DNA of 64,000 bases from Candidatus Kapaibacterium sp. (GTDB lineage: Bacteria > Bacteroidota > Ignavibacteria > Kapaibacteriales > UBA7675). A program made the position numbers and the translations under genes. Positions 10,101 through 19,300 of this stretch are shown here, one piece after another. The stretch lies in NCBI GenBank assembly GCA_028284775.1, contig JANQRB010000101.1:62001-126000 (forward strand), given 5' to 3'. The notes beneath the pieces are model-generated. The model saw only the letters and a list, made by a program, of their open reading frames with translations. It did no database searches and was not told where the DNA came from. The first letter of the stretch is position 1. Every line of letters starts with the position of its first letter.

Positions 10101-10703
10101 GTCGCCCTGCGGCACCTGATTGGGGTTGTAGTAGGAACCGACCGCGGCCCATTCGTCGGCAGGAAACCCGGGCGTCAATTCAGCGCGCCGAACTTTGTTA
10201 AAGGAAAAGGAAAGGCAATTCGGGTAATAGATGTCGTTGGTTTCCTGAAGAAACACGAGGGCGCCGGCGGCATCCAGCCCCAGCAGAAAGTATTCATCCA
10301 GATCCATCCGGTAGCCGACGGCGATGTAAGACACATCGGGTCCGCCGAAGGGATTAAGCAGGAAGGACCCTTCCTCGGCGCTGACGATGTCGAGCAGACG
10401 CGCGCTGATCTGGGCCGGCAGACCATTGATCCAATGCTGCCACTGCAGCTGGCCGCTGGCGCTGGTCTTGACGATCAGCGGTCTGGTCAGGCCGCCGCCC
10501 GCGCCGGAGCTGCCGCAGATAATGTAGCCGCCGTCCGGGGTTGGATCGAGACCATAAAAAGCCTCGCTGCTCGGTGAATAGTCCAGATCGTCGTAGTGAC
10601 GCGCGATGGGGGTTTGCGCCGGCAATTCGGTTAAAGTCGCCAAAGTCGCGACTAGGATCGGACAGGAGATAGCAAGAAGACGAATACCTAGCCCCAATGT
10701 CAT
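7161..10703 (-). CDS. large exported repeat protein with T9SS tail, tandem paralogue 1
   Basis: The start is ATG 10703, preceded on the minus strand by ATAGGAGAATTGACT (Shine-Dalgarno AGGAGA). It gives a clean signal peptide (MTLGLGIRLLAISCPILV..., cleaved near LPAQ); the longer frame adds 22 residues of no signal-peptide character. The product is about 1180 aa. It is built of blade-like repeats with D-G-G-Y/F-x-I/V-x-G cores: PDGGYIICGSSG near residue 50, GDGGFVITGSTDY, TQDGGLMMVGGAC and DDGFIVVGAIYRV, often next to Ca-binding-type TDDDGDGVADDG stretches. This suggests a secreted SBBP-like beta-propeller, though family membership was not tested. The T9SS type A tail starts at AYPNPAPTGCELRLQV. 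It is the first of three adjacent paralogues and its C-terminal half is closely similar to theirs. No catalytic motif was seen; a surface or adhesive role is inference. Confidence 0.85.
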   Translation of the reverse strand: MTLGLGIRLLAISCPILVATLATLTELPAQTPIARHYDDLDYSPSSEAFYGLDPTPDGGYIICGSSGAGGGLTRPLIVKTSASGQLQWQHWINGLPAQISARLLDIVSAEEGSFLLNPFGGPDVSYIAVGYRMDLDEYFLLGLDAAGALVFLQETNDIYYPNCLSFSFNKVRRAELTPGFPADEWAAVGSYYNPNQVPQGDYRISRMVSSASGYSFVEYDNAGRDDYGLSLAVTNGNVYICGDTQLSTQPSTNEGYVICAPPDASAPHWAYRYYWDDPIYFTDIILSQDLQGNPDGLLISGYIRLGGGNADLIVMKLDPAGIHQWTKVIDDGASEHGRTIRQYANGDILVTGVRRDLQRYEGYVVRISASGAVSSWRVFDPAPVQDYTSFFDAELNEPDGCTIIGATADFGADYYNGYFSKAWLADASCYFIPGNPTATVFNPSQETLMPNVITAPSITPLFAEVSELNMAALKNCDNACPPEAQDGQSSFQWSYGSEIDFGFEGLQDPAGDFALVGYTYSPNLRQNDLFLVKTDSDGNSETPGNFRRRIYVDDPNQTWWEYGHSIDLSMKLTGHIEVQSAYHDGYVIAGTVEDFEPSSYGLRDRDVYYVKVDRDGEVLWSRRVGTPQSALGHFDEGRSIRRITKKSWNGSVYNDGYVIAGWVNGSGKGYSYDALVMRTDDDGLVPPGSGAWSKCYGTPQTGQFPHESTYRELAYHAEALDTDGDSELDDGIIVGGIFEYHKSGQLFVGHPDPVYYLNKLNVGHEYETCTFPLVFRLDMDGAIEWAKVYGSWFNHKLNGEQQGYHVEPTDDDGDGVADDGFIVVGAIYRVENLTYKSWDVLAVKIDRDGELQWHRVIRFGSGEDELKEWARGVVQTGDGGFVITGSTDYRYESSPSDYYQQAFLLKLDCDGELMWCTEMPTDLTSSSNVGLNNDDLGGYVQQTQDGGLMMVGGACSFNASLPGYRGDGDLWLVKTNCNGQTCLARDLEVIMTEVDFRSEDKTLEVTDYERPVAVNSTSATLPCDNDWRNCQFQACSSASVAGLRETGDTGDKDTPRQRDPLENVPLTARTIREGAPFVPFPADVTGLARNSGAQVHPIAYPNPAPTGCELRLQVALGEAAALDFVLYDALGKILLQRRLPARAGYNAIPLQLPKLTAGAYHFALIRDGLTLSTQPLIVLR

Positions 10704-11396
10704 AGTCAATTCTCCTATGATGGAATGCTGAAGTTTAACGGGAGGAATGCAGAATACACCTGAGCCCACTGCCGCAGGACTTTAGAATAGCAGGCTCCGC
10801 CAATAACGCCTTCGCGGGAACACGATACAACAGGCAATGAGGCTGCGTGCCGCTATGCCGATACAACGTGCCGGATTAGCGGTTTAACGTGCAGTGAAAA
10901 TGCCCGAATACTTCAATGTGTCATAAGACCCCGCCTATGACTCTCCGCTAGTTATTGCCTCCATTCCGCTAAATACTCGCCTGTTTCCTTCAGGCTGGTC
11001 TTAACAGCCGCTAATGTTCCCCTGGGCAACAGTGTCCGGAGACGGCTCCGCCAGGCAATCATTCAGCGCCTGACTCTTGCAGCTACGCCCTCGCGGCGCG
11101 GAGCAGTAGGTTTGCTCATTCACGGGTCGGAAGGCGACGCGAGGCGGGTGCTAGATTAACTCATGCTGGGATTTCGGGAAATCCATGCTGAAGTGATTTG
11201 TGTCGATTCGATTAACAATGGATGGCGGAGAACTCAAGACAAGCGACGCTTTGCGATCCTGTCCCGGCAGCATGGGTACATGCTGAGGCGCCGGACTGAC
11301 CATGCTTCAGGCCGCCAATCATATGTCGTCCGCCATCCGTCAAATGCTCATTTGCAAATCCGTCGATCAAGAGCTATCCGCCGCAAGCTGCCCGCA
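10704..11396. other. intergenic region between tandem paralogues 1 and 2
   Basis: About 690 bp upstream of paralogue 1. It should contain its promoter and the transcription end of paralogue 2. No terminator hairpin with a U run, no small gene and no repeat element was recognised. Confidence 0.5.
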
Positions 11397-14300
11397 TCAC
11401 CGCAGGACAAGCAGCGGCTGTGCGCCGAGCGTCACGCCATCGCGCATCAGGGCAAAGTGGTAGGCGCCGGCTGTCAGCTTGGGTAATTGCAGAGGAATGG
11501 CGTTGTAGCCGGCACGCGTCTGCAGGCGCTGCTGCAGTATTGTTTTACCGAGCGCATCATAGAGGACGAATTCCAGGGCTGCCGCGCTGCTCAGCTCGAT
11601 TTGCAGGCGCAGTTCGCAGCCGGCGGGCGCGGGGTTGGGGTAAGCGCTTACGCTCAGACCTTCGCCGGACGCGCGCTTAATACCGGTGACATCCGTGGGA
11701 AAGGCGACGAAGGGCGCGCCTTCACGAATAACACGCCTGGTCGGCGGAACATTCTCCAGCGGATCGCGCCGGCGGTCCCCCTCGCTATCCCTGTCATCGC
11801 CGGTCGCAATGCTGGCGGAAGGCGCGGCGCTGAAACAAGCCTGATACTGGCAATTGCGAAACTCCGTATCACAGGGCAGCGTGGCGCTGGTGGAGTTAAC
11901 GGCCACAGGTGTTTCGTAGTCCGTCGCTTCCAGCTCTTTATCTTCGCTGCGGAAGTCGACTTCCGTCATCGTCACCGCCAGATCGCGCGCCAGACAGGTT
12001 TGGCCATCGCAGCGTGTTTTAACAAGCCAGAGGTCGCCGTCGCCGCGGAAACCCGACACCGAAGCGTTAAAGGTACAAGACCCTCCAAGCATCATCAGGC
12101 CGCCGTCCTGCGTTTCCTGCACATAGCTGCCGAGGTCGCCATTCTCAAGTCCCACATTGGAAGAGGAGCTGAGGTCCGTCGGCATTTCCGTACACCACAT
12201 CAGCTCGCCGTCGCAATCGAGCTTCAGGAGGAAAGCCTGCTCCCTGTAATCGTCGGGTGCGCTCTCATAGCGATATTCCGTGGCGCCCGTAATGACAAAG
12301 CCGCCGTCGCTGGTCTGCACAACGCCGCGAGCCCAGTCCTTGTACTCATCATCGCCCGTACCGAAGCGAATGGCGCGATGCCATTGCAATTCGCCGTCCC
12401 GGTCGATTTTCATCGCCAGCGCATCCCAGCTCCGGTAGGTCAGGTCTTCCACCCGATAGATTGCCCCGACCACTATGAAGCCGTCGTCAGCGACGCCATC
12501 GCCGTCGTCATCCGTCGGCTCCACGTGATAGCCCTGCTGCTCGCCGTTCAACTTCAGGTTAAACCAGCTGCCATACACTTTGGCCCATTCGATGTCGCCA
12601 TTCATATCCAGCCGAAAGACCAGCGGAAATGTGCAGGTCTCGTATTCATGCCCCACGCTAATCTTATTGGGCGGATAGACGAGATCGGGGTGGCCGACGG
12701 AGAGCTGACCAGATTTGTGATATTCGAAAATACCGCCGACAATGATACCGTCATCGAGCTCCTCGTCTCCATCGGTATCAATCGGCTCGGCGTGGTAGGC
12801 CAATTCCCGGAAGGTCCGTGGATGAGGGAAACCGCCGCTGAAGGGCGTGTGGTAGGCCCTGGACCAAGTACTGCCGCCGGGCACCAGGCCGTCGTTGTCC
12901 GTCCGCATAACCAGAGCATCATAATTGTAACCTTTGTCGCTGCCGTTAACCCAGCCGGCGATGACATAGCCGTCATTATAATCATCACCGCGCCAGTTTC
13001 GTTTAACAATTCTGCGGACCGAGCGCGCTTCGTCGTGATTGCCGAAAACCCCCTGCGGCTTGCCGAGACGCCGCGACCACAGCACATCGCCGTTAAGGTC
13101 AACCTTCACATAGTATGCATCGCGGTCATGCACATCATAGGGCGGGGTAACATCTTCGACCGTGCCGGCGATGACATAGCCGTCGTTCACTGATGTCGGG
13201 ACTTCAGGATGCCCTTCCAGCTCCACCGACAGGTCGATACTATGCCCGTACTCCCACCAATCTTTATTGGGATCGTCGATGTAGATGCGCCGGCGATAAC
13301 TGCCGGGGGTTTCGGAGTCGCCGTCACTGTCGGTCTTCACCAGAAAAATGTCGTTCTGACGCAGGTTGTCGCTATAGGTGTAGCCGACCAAGGCAAAATC
13401 TTCCGCCGGATCCTGCAGACCCTCAAGACCGAAATCGACCTTCGAGCCGTAACTCCACTGAAAGCTGTTCTGACCGTTCTGCACCTCCGCCGGACAGGAA
13501 TCATCACAGTCTTTTGTCAAAGATAAATTCAGCGGCGGCGCTTCGGCCATCAGGGGCGCAAGCGCCGGCGACACCGTTACTTCCGGTACAAGCGCCCGCC
13601 GGATCAGCGAAAAAGGGGTAACGGTCGGATTGCCGGCCGTGAAGTAGCAGGTCTCGTCGGCAAGCCAGGCACGGCTGAAATAGCCATCGTAGTAATCGGC
13701 GCTGAAGTCGGCGGTCGACCCGACGATCGTACAACCATCGGGCTCCGTGAGTTCGAGATCGAAAAAGGAGGTGTAGTCCTGGACCGGCGCGGGATCTGCA
13801 ACCCGCCAGGTGCTGACGCTGCCGGCGGCGTCGATTTGCACGACATATCCTTCATAGCGCGACCCGTCGAGCCGCATGCCCGTCACGAGTATGTCGCCGT
13901 TCGCATACTGGCGGATGCTGCGCCCATATTCATTCGCCCCCTCATCGATAAACGTCGTCCACAGTTCCGTACCGCCAAGGTCGAGTTTTACGACGGCCAC
14001 ATCGGCAGGGCCGTCGAGGGGAGTCGTATAGCCGCAGATGAGCAAACCGTCGACGATGCCCTGCGAGTCGTGCGATGGGATGATATCCAGAAAGTAAATC
14101 GGGTATTCCCAGTAATAACGATTGGCCCAGAAGGGCGGTGAAGCGTCGGGGGGCGCGCAGATGACGTAACCGTCGTTCCACATCGGCTGCGCGACGGGGT
14201 ACGTGTCGCCGCAGATATACACATTACCGTTGGTTACGGTAAGAGAGTTGCCGAAGTCATTGCGATCGAGGTTGTCGTATTCGACGAAGGAAGGCCCGGC

Positions 14301-14933
14301 GGCGGCGCTGACAAGGCGCGTGATGCGATAATCGCCCTGCGGAAACTGGTTCGGCCGGTAGTAGGAACCCACCGCCGCCCATTCGTCGGCGGGATACCCG
14401 GGCGTCAGGACGCCCCGCCGTACCTTGTTAAGTGAAAACGAGGCGCAAGCCGGATAGTTGAGATCATCGGAGTTATGCAGAAATATCGGCGTCCCCCAGG
14501 CATCCAGACCGACCAGGAAGTATTCATCCAGATCCGTGCGATAGCCCACCGCTACATAGGATACATCCGGCCCGCCGTAGGGATTGAGCAGCAGCGAGCC
14601 CTCATCGGCGCTGACGATGTCGAGCAGGCGGGCGCTGACTGGATTCGGCAGCCCCTCGAGCCAGCGCTGCCACTGCAATTGACCGCCCGCGTCGGTTTTG
14701 ACGATGATCGGCTCGATCAGGCCGCCGGCGACTCCCGAGCTGCCGCACATGATATAGCCGCCGTCCGGCGTGGCGTCCAGTCCTGCCAAAGTTTCACTGC
14801 TGAGTGAAAAATCGAGGTTGTCGTAGTGACGCGCAATAGGAAATTGGGCCGTCAGCTCGGTCCGAGCCGCCGGCAGCACGACAAGGATAGCGCAGAGAAT
14901 GCCATAGAATCGATACGTTAACACCTTGGACAT
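11397..14933 (-). CDS. large exported repeat protein with T9SS tail, tandem paralogue 2
   Basis: The start is ATG 14933: ATAGGAGTTTTGACA precedes it, nearly the same leader as paralogue 1, and the product then begins MSKVLTYRFYGILCAILVVL, a signal peptide cleaved near LTAQ. A frame 43 codons longer has no signal-like sequence. The product is about 1178 aa, aligned along its whole length with paralogues 1 and 3. Shared blocks include RHYDNLDFSLSSE, the PDGGYIMCGSSG blade, FQWSYGSKVDFGLEGLQDPA at mid-protein, TDDDGDGVADDGFIVVGAIY, and a tail from AYPNPAPAGCELRLQIELSS to the end with the ALGKTILQQRLQTRAGYNAI block. Function is unknown; the repeat type suggests a beta-propeller displayed through T9SS. 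Confidence 0.85.
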   Translation of the reverse strand: MSKVLTYRFYGILCAILVVLPAARTELTAQFPIARHYDNLDFSLSSETLAGLDATPDGGYIMCGSSGVAGGLIEPIIVKTDAGGQLQWQRWLEGLPNPVSARLLDIVSADEGSLLLNPYGGPDVSYVAVGYRTDLDEYFLVGLDAWGTPIFLHNSDDLNYPACASFSLNKVRRGVLTPGYPADEWAAVGSYYRPNQFPQGDYRITRLVSAAAGPSFVEYDNLDRNDFGNSLTVTNGNVYICGDTYPVAQPMWNDGYVICAPPDASPPFWANRYYWEYPIYFLDIIPSHDSQGIVDGLLICGYTTPLDGPADVAVVKLDLGGTELWTTFIDEGANEYGRSIRQYANGDILVTGMRLDGSRYEGYVVQIDAAGSVSTWRVADPAPVQDYTSFFDLELTEPDGCTIVGSTADFSADYYDGYFSRAWLADETCYFTAGNPTVTPFSLIRRALVPEVTVSPALAPLMAEAPPLNLSLTKDCDDSCPAEVQNGQNSFQWSYGSKVDFGLEGLQDPAEDFALVGYTYSDNLRQNDIFLVKTDSDGDSETPGSYRRRIYIDDPNKDWWEYGHSIDLSVELEGHPEVPTSVNDGYVIAGTVEDVTPPYDVHDRDAYYVKVDLNGDVLWSRRLGKPQGVFGNHDEARSVRRIVKRNWRGDDYNDGYVIAGWVNGSDKGYNYDALVMRTDNDGLVPGGSTWSRAYHTPFSGGFPHPRTFRELAYHAEPIDTDGDEELDDGIIVGGIFEYHKSGQLSVGHPDLVYPPNKISVGHEYETCTFPLVFRLDMNGDIEWAKVYGSWFNLKLNGEQQGYHVEPTDDDGDGVADDGFIVVGAIYRVEDLTYRSWDALAMKIDRDGELQWHRAIRFGTGDDEYKDWARGVVQTSDGGFVITGATEYRYESAPDDYREQAFLLKLDCDGELMWCTEMPTDLSSSSNVGLENGDLGSYVQETQDGGLMMLGGSCTFNASVSGFRGDGDLWLVKTRCDGQTCLARDLAVTMTEVDFRSEDKELEATDYETPVAVNSTSATLPCDTEFRNCQYQACFSAAPSASIATGDDRDSEGDRRRDPLENVPPTRRVIREGAPFVAFPTDVTGIKRASGEGLSVSAYPNPAPAGCELRLQIELSSAAALEFVLYDALGKTILQQRLQTRAGYNAIPLQLPKLTAGAYHFALMRDGVTLGAQPLLVLR

Positions 14934-15125
14934 TGTCAAAACTCCTATGTGTGAATAACCAAAACATCGGACAGCTAATCGGAGCGTGATTACCACTGGA
15001 CATTCTAAAAGGGTGTTAAAAATGCTGCGAAGGGAATCCCGATGCAATCGACAATTAAGCATCGTGTCGAATTAAGGTTGGAACGTGGGCATCTGCCACC
15101 TTAACGTGCAGCTGCCTGGTGCTTT

Positions 15126-15275
15126 GCAAATAAAAATTTCCATAGTTGCACCTCCCCTTGAGCTAAGGGGGTGAGACACGGATTGAGCGCCGAACGGGGA
15201 GGGGTTATGAGTATGCAAGGGCTTCTTAACTCCCCTAGCCACTCTTTCAAAAAGAAGGGGACTTGAAATTAACTC
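15126..15275. repeat. MITE-like inverted-repeat element, copy D
   Basis: Contains CCTCCCCTTGAGCTAAGGGG, then GATTGAGCGCCGAACGGGGA, then CTCCCCTAGCC and CTTTCAAAAAGAAGGGG. This is the reverse complement of the element at 19301-19456 and has the same order of blocks as the copy at 19615-19770. The ends are approximate. Confidence 0.7.
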
Positions 15276-15375
15276 AGCTGACAATGCACCAGTGCGGTGC
15301 AATTCCTGGCTCCAGGAAGCAGACAAGGCCACGAACGCGGATGAGACTGACTCCCGCCTTGCTTTGTAAATTTAA

Positions 15376-15561
15376 TTAACGGCCGACAATCAGGAACTGC
15401 GAATCGCCGCGGCTTGCGTTAAAACAATTGCGTCTTAGCACACAAGAACCTGTTAACGGATCGGCGCGCAATGCTTCGCAACGACAATGTACATTCAGAG
15501 GCTGACAATCCTGCAGTCGCGAGTTAAGCAACACGATCGAAAGGGCGAGGAACAGTATCAT
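15376..15561 (-). CDS. possible small Cys-rich exported peptide (61 aa)
   Basis: The reading frame starts MILFLALSIVLLNSRLQDC and continues with five cysteines over the rest, ending FLIVGR. The hydrophobic first 12 residues could act as a signal peptide, and codons such as CTTAAC and TTTAAC match the local style. Against it, the ATG sits within the loop region of the hairpin at 15543-15570, the only Shine-Dalgarno-like GAGGA abuts the ATG, and no family is recognised. It may be a chance frame in the untranslated region downstream of paralogue 3. Confidence 0.25.
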   Translation of the reverse strand: MILFLALSIVLLNSRLQDCQPLNVHCRCEALRADPLTGSCVLRRNCFNASRGDSQFLIVGR

Positions 15562-15570
15562 TCCTCGCCC
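15543..15570 (-). terminator. GC-rich hairpin downstream of tandem paralogue 3
   Basis: A perfect 10-bp stem (GGGCGAGGAA at 15543-15552 with TTCCTCGCCC at 15561-15570) and 8-nt loop, about 140 bp past the stop of the gene at 15707. On the minus strand it is followed only by TTTCG, so termination strength is doubtful. Confidence 0.5.
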
Positions 15571-15706
15571 GCAATTTCATGCTTCGGATCGGGCAGCTTG
15601 AGCTGCATGCAAGACAGTGCCGAGTGTCGACAGGACAAAGACAATCGCAGGATGCTTCAAGCCATCTCATCCTGTTCAATGAACGCCTGCCATGGGCTGC
15701 CGGAAA

Positions 15707-18700
15707 TCACTTCACAACATTCAGGGCTTGCGAACTGAGCGTCACTCCATTGCGTATCAGCGCAAAGTGATAAGCGCCGGCAGCGAGCTTCGGCAATTGC
15801 AGCGGTATCGCGTTGTAGCCGGCGCGGGCACGCAGACGCCGCTGAAGCAGAACTTTGCCAAGCGCGTCATACAGGAAGAAGTCAAACTCCTGCGCTTCAC
15901 CGAGCTCGATTTGCAAATGCAGTTCACAGCCGGTGGGCGCGGGATTGGGATAAGCGATCACGCTTTGCCGCTCAAGCGATTCACGACCGGCACCGGTCAC
16001 GTCGGAGGAATAGGAAATAAAAGGCGCACCTTCGCGAATGGCACGGCGGGAGTGCGGAACATTTTCCAGCGGATCACGAGAGCGTTCAGGGTCGTCTTCG
16101 ACGTCGTTGTTAACAATAATGCCGGCCGGCGCTGCACTGTAACAGGCCTGAAACTGACAATTACGGAAGTCGGGGTCACAGGGTACGGTAGCGCTGGTGG
16201 AGACAACCGCAACCGGTGTCTCATAGTCCTCGACATCCAGTGTCTTGTCTTCGCTGCGAAAATCGACTTCCGTGGCAATGACATCCAGGTCGCGCGACAG
16301 ACATGTCTCGCCGTCGCAGCGCGTTTTGGTAAACCAGAGATCGCCATCATCGTCAAAGCCATGCCAGGCGTTGAAGGTGCAGGTTCCGCCGACCATCATC
16401 AGGCCGCCGTCCTGGGTTTGCTGGACATAGTTGCCCAAATCACCGTTGGCGATCGCCACATGCGCGGATGGAGTGAGATCCGTCGGCAATTCCCGGCACC
16501 ACTGTATCTCGCCGTCGCAGTCGAGCTTAAGCAGAAAGCCCTGCTCGTGATAATCATTCGGTGCCGATTCATAGCGGAATTCCGTCCCGCCGGTAATCAC
16601 AAAGCCGCCGTCGTCCGTCTGGACCACGCCGCGCGCCCAGTCTCTGAGCGCATCGTCGCCGTTGCCGAAACGCAATACGCGATGCCATTGCAGCTCGCCC
16701 TCGCTATCGATCTTCACCGCCAGCGCATCCCAGCTCAGGTAGGTATTGTCAATAACCCGATAGATCGCTCCAACCGCGATAAAGCCGTCGTCCGCAATAC
16801 CGTCACCGTCGTCGTCCGTCGGCAGCACGTGATAACTTTGCTGTTCGCCGTTTAGCTTGTTGTTAAACCAGGTGCCGTACACCTTGCACCATTCGACATC
16901 GCCTTCCATGCTAAGGCGGAATATTAACAAAAAGGTACATGTCTCGAATTCATTCTCCATATTCAGCTTGTCAACCGGAAAGACAGGATCGGGGTGGCCG
17001 AGGTCCTGGCGAATATCCTTGTGATACTCGAAAGTGCCGGCGACGATAATGCCGTCATCATGCTCCAGATCGCCGTCGGCATCGATTGTTTCAACATGAT
17101 GGGCCAGCTCGCGATTGGTTTTGCCGTGCGGCTGAGTAAAATACGGAATGCTGTAACACTTCGACCAGGCGCTGCTGCCGGGGGGGACCAGCCCGTTGAT
17201 GTCCGTTCGCATTACCAGCGCGTCGTAGTAGTAGCCTTTTTCCTCGCCGTTAACAAAGCCGCCGATGATATAGCCGGCATTAAACACGTGGTTATTATGG
17301 AGCTTCTTGGTGATTGCGCGTATCGATCGGGCCTCGTCGAAGTAGTGACGCGAGGGCGATTTCGCTTTACCCAGGCGCCGCGACCAGAGGACATCGCCAT
17401 TCAGATCGACTTTCATATAGTAGGCGTCCCGATCGTCAAGAATGTGGTGCGGCTCCGTATAGCTTTCCACCGATCCGGCGATCAGGTAACCGTCACTGTA
17501 TGTGTAACTCAGCTCAGGGAATTCATGCTGCCTCATCGACAGTTCGATGCTATGCCCGTATTCCCACCAATCATATTCTGGATCGTCGATATAGATACGT
17601 CGGCGAAAATTGCCGGGCGTTTCCGAGTCGCCGTCGCTGTCGGTTTTGACAAGGAACACATCGTTGTGCTGCAGATGGGGACTGTAACTGTAGCCGACCA
17701 GGGCAAAATCGCCTGCCGGATCCTGCAGGCCTTCGAGGCCGAAATCAACGCGCGAGCCGTAACTCCACTGAAATGTATTCTGTCCGTTCTGCACTTCCGG
17801 CGTACATGGATCTTCGCAGCGCTTGTCTTCCGATAAATTCAGCGCAAGAACCTCACCGTTTTCGTGACTCAGTTCCGGCGCTGCGATCACCTGCGGCAGG
17901 AGCAGCTCCCAGTTGAGCGGCAGGTCGACATCACTGGCGTTGCCCGCAGTGTAGTAGCAGGAACCGGCCCCGGTCCTGCCCTTGCTGAAATAGCCGTCGT
18001 AGTAATCTGCGCCGAAGTCGGCGGTGGAACCTATGATGTTAAACTCATCCGGCTCCACGAGCTCAACATCAAAAAAAGACGTGTAGTCCTGCAGGGGCGC
18101 GGGATCGAAGACACGCCAGGAGCTCAGCGCGCCGTTTGCCGTTAAGTGAACCACGTAGCCCTCATAACGCGGCATATCGCGTCGCACGCCGGCAACGAGG
18201 ATATCGCCATTGTCGAACTGACGAATGCTGCGCCCGAACTCATTTGCTCCATCGTCGATTTGCCTGGCCCAGATCAGCGTTCCGGCATAATCGATTTTAA
18301 CAACAATTAAATCAAAGGGACCGCCGGAGGGCCCGGTATAGCCGGTTATGAGCAATCCATCGGGGATGCCCCACTCGTCGTGGGATGCGATAATATCAAG
18401 GAAATAGACGGGGTCGTTCGCGAAGTAGCGATTCGCCCAGACCGGCGCGGAAGCATCCGGCGGCGCGCAGATCACATAGCCTTCGTTCCAGCTAGGCTGG
18501 CTGACAGGGTAGGTGTCACCGCAAATGTAAATGTTACCCGATGTTACGGTAAGCGAAGTACCGAAGTCATTGCGATCCGGATTGTCGTATTCCACGATTG
18601 AAAAGGTGCCGGTGGAACTGAGGATGCGCGAAATGCGAAAGTCGCCCACGGGTCCCTGGTTCGGCTTGTAATACGAACCGACCGCCGCCCAATCGTCCGC

Positions 18701-19243
18701 AGGGGCGCCGGCGCTGAATACAGCCGGACGAATCTTGTTAAGCGCAAAGCTGTTGCAGTTCGGGTAATAGAAATCGTTGGAGTTTTCAAGAAAGATGAGG
18801 TCGCCCACGATATCCAGGCCAACGAGAAAGTACTCGTCTAGGTCCAGACGGTAGCCGACGGCGATGTAATGCGCATCGGGTCCCCCAAAGGGATTCGGCA
18901 GCAGTGACCCCGCGCTGTAGCTGATGATGTCGAGCAGTCTGGCGCAGATCGGATCGGGCAAGCCGTTAATCCAGTGCTGCCATTGTATTTTGCCTCCCGC
19001 ATCGCACTTAACAATTATCGGCTCGATACATCCTGCGCCGGCGCCCGAGCTGCCGCAAATAATGTATCCGCCGTCGGGCGTGGCTTCGATGCCGGCAAAA
19101 GCGTCGCTGCTCGGCGAATAGTCAAGATTGTCATAATGTCGCGCCATGGGAAACTGCGCCGGCAGTTCGTACCATGGAATACAGGCCGCGAAAAGAAGGA
19201 CAAGAGACAGACATGGGACGCGATAGGGTAGTTTAGAGGACAT
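15707..19243 (-). CDS. large exported repeat protein with T9SS tail, tandem paralogue 3
   Basis: The start is ATG 19243 with AGGATT about 7 nt upstream. The product is 1178 aa with signal peptide MSSKLPYRVPCLSLVLLFAA cleaved near LPAQ. It follows paralogues 1 and 2 block for block: RHYDNLDYSPSSDAF, PDGGYIICGSSGAG, FQWSYGSRVDFGLEGLQDPA, TDDDGDGIADDGFIAVGAIY, DDGGFVITGGTEFRYESA and TQDGGLMMVGGTC. The tail is AYPNPAPTGCELHLQIELG ... LLQRRLRARAGYNAIPLQL, a T9SS type A domain. It is the most diverged of the three in the middle region, which fits an older duplication, but no tree was made. Predicted exported propeller-type protein of unknown ligand. Confidence 0.85.
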   Translation of the reverse strand: MSSKLPYRVPCLSLVLLFAACIPWYELPAQFPMARHYDNLDYSPSSDAFAGIEATPDGGYIICGSSGAGAGCIEPIIVKCDAGGKIQWQHWINGLPDPICARLLDIISYSAGSLLPNPFGGPDAHYIAVGYRLDLDEYFLVGLDIVGDLIFLENSNDFYYPNCNSFALNKIRPAVFSAGAPADDWAAVGSYYKPNQGPVGDFRISRILSSTGTFSIVEYDNPDRNDFGTSLTVTSGNIYICGDTYPVSQPSWNEGYVICAPPDASAPVWANRYFANDPVYFLDIIASHDEWGIPDGLLITGYTGPSGGPFDLIVVKIDYAGTLIWARQIDDGANEFGRSIRQFDNGDILVAGVRRDMPRYEGYVVHLTANGALSSWRVFDPAPLQDYTSFFDVELVEPDEFNIIGSTADFGADYYDGYFSKGRTGAGSCYYTAGNASDVDLPLNWELLLPQVIAAPELSHENGEVLALNLSEDKRCEDPCTPEVQNGQNTFQWSYGSRVDFGLEGLQDPAGDFALVGYSYSPHLQHNDVFLVKTDSDGDSETPGNFRRRIYIDDPEYDWWEYGHSIELSMRQHEFPELSYTYSDGYLIAGSVESYTEPHHILDDRDAYYMKVDLNGDVLWSRRLGKAKSPSRHYFDEARSIRAITKKLHNNHVFNAGYIIGGFVNGEEKGYYYDALVMRTDINGLVPPGSSAWSKCYSIPYFTQPHGKTNRELAHHVETIDADGDLEHDDGIIVAGTFEYHKDIRQDLGHPDPVFPVDKLNMENEFETCTFLLIFRLSMEGDVEWCKVYGTWFNNKLNGEQQSYHVLPTDDDGDGIADDGFIAVGAIYRVIDNTYLSWDALAVKIDSEGELQWHRVLRFGNGDDALRDWARGVVQTDDGGFVITGGTEFRYESAPNDYHEQGFLLKLDCDGEIQWCRELPTDLTPSAHVAIANGDLGNYVQQTQDGGLMMVGGTCTFNAWHGFDDDGDLWFTKTRCDGETCLSRDLDVIATEVDFRSEDKTLDVEDYETPVAVVSTSATVPCDPDFRNCQFQACYSAAPAGIIVNNDVEDDPERSRDPLENVPHSRRAIREGAPFISYSSDVTGAGRESLERQSVIAYPNPAPTGCELHLQIELGEAQEFDFFLYDALGKVLLQRRLRARAGYNAIPLQLPKLAAGAYHFALIRNGVTLSSQALNVVK

Positions 19244-19300
19244 AGACGAGAATCCTGTTTATTGTAGTACCGTGCAGAGACTGCGCTGAGAATAGTGTCA

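Larger units (their letters stand above)
14934..15706. other. intergenic region between tandem paralogues 2 and 3
   Basis: About 770 bp. It contains one MITE-like repeat copy (15126-15275), a hairpin at 15543-15570 and a weak 61-codon minus-strand frame (15376-15561). Nothing else was recognised. Confidence 0.5.

Noticed and set aside
11487..13193. 568-codon plus-strand frame opposite tandem paralogue 2, with similar frames opposite paralogues 1 and 3
   Set aside because: The antisense frames recur only because the sense genes are paralogous; they begin at unrelated points and lack start signals.
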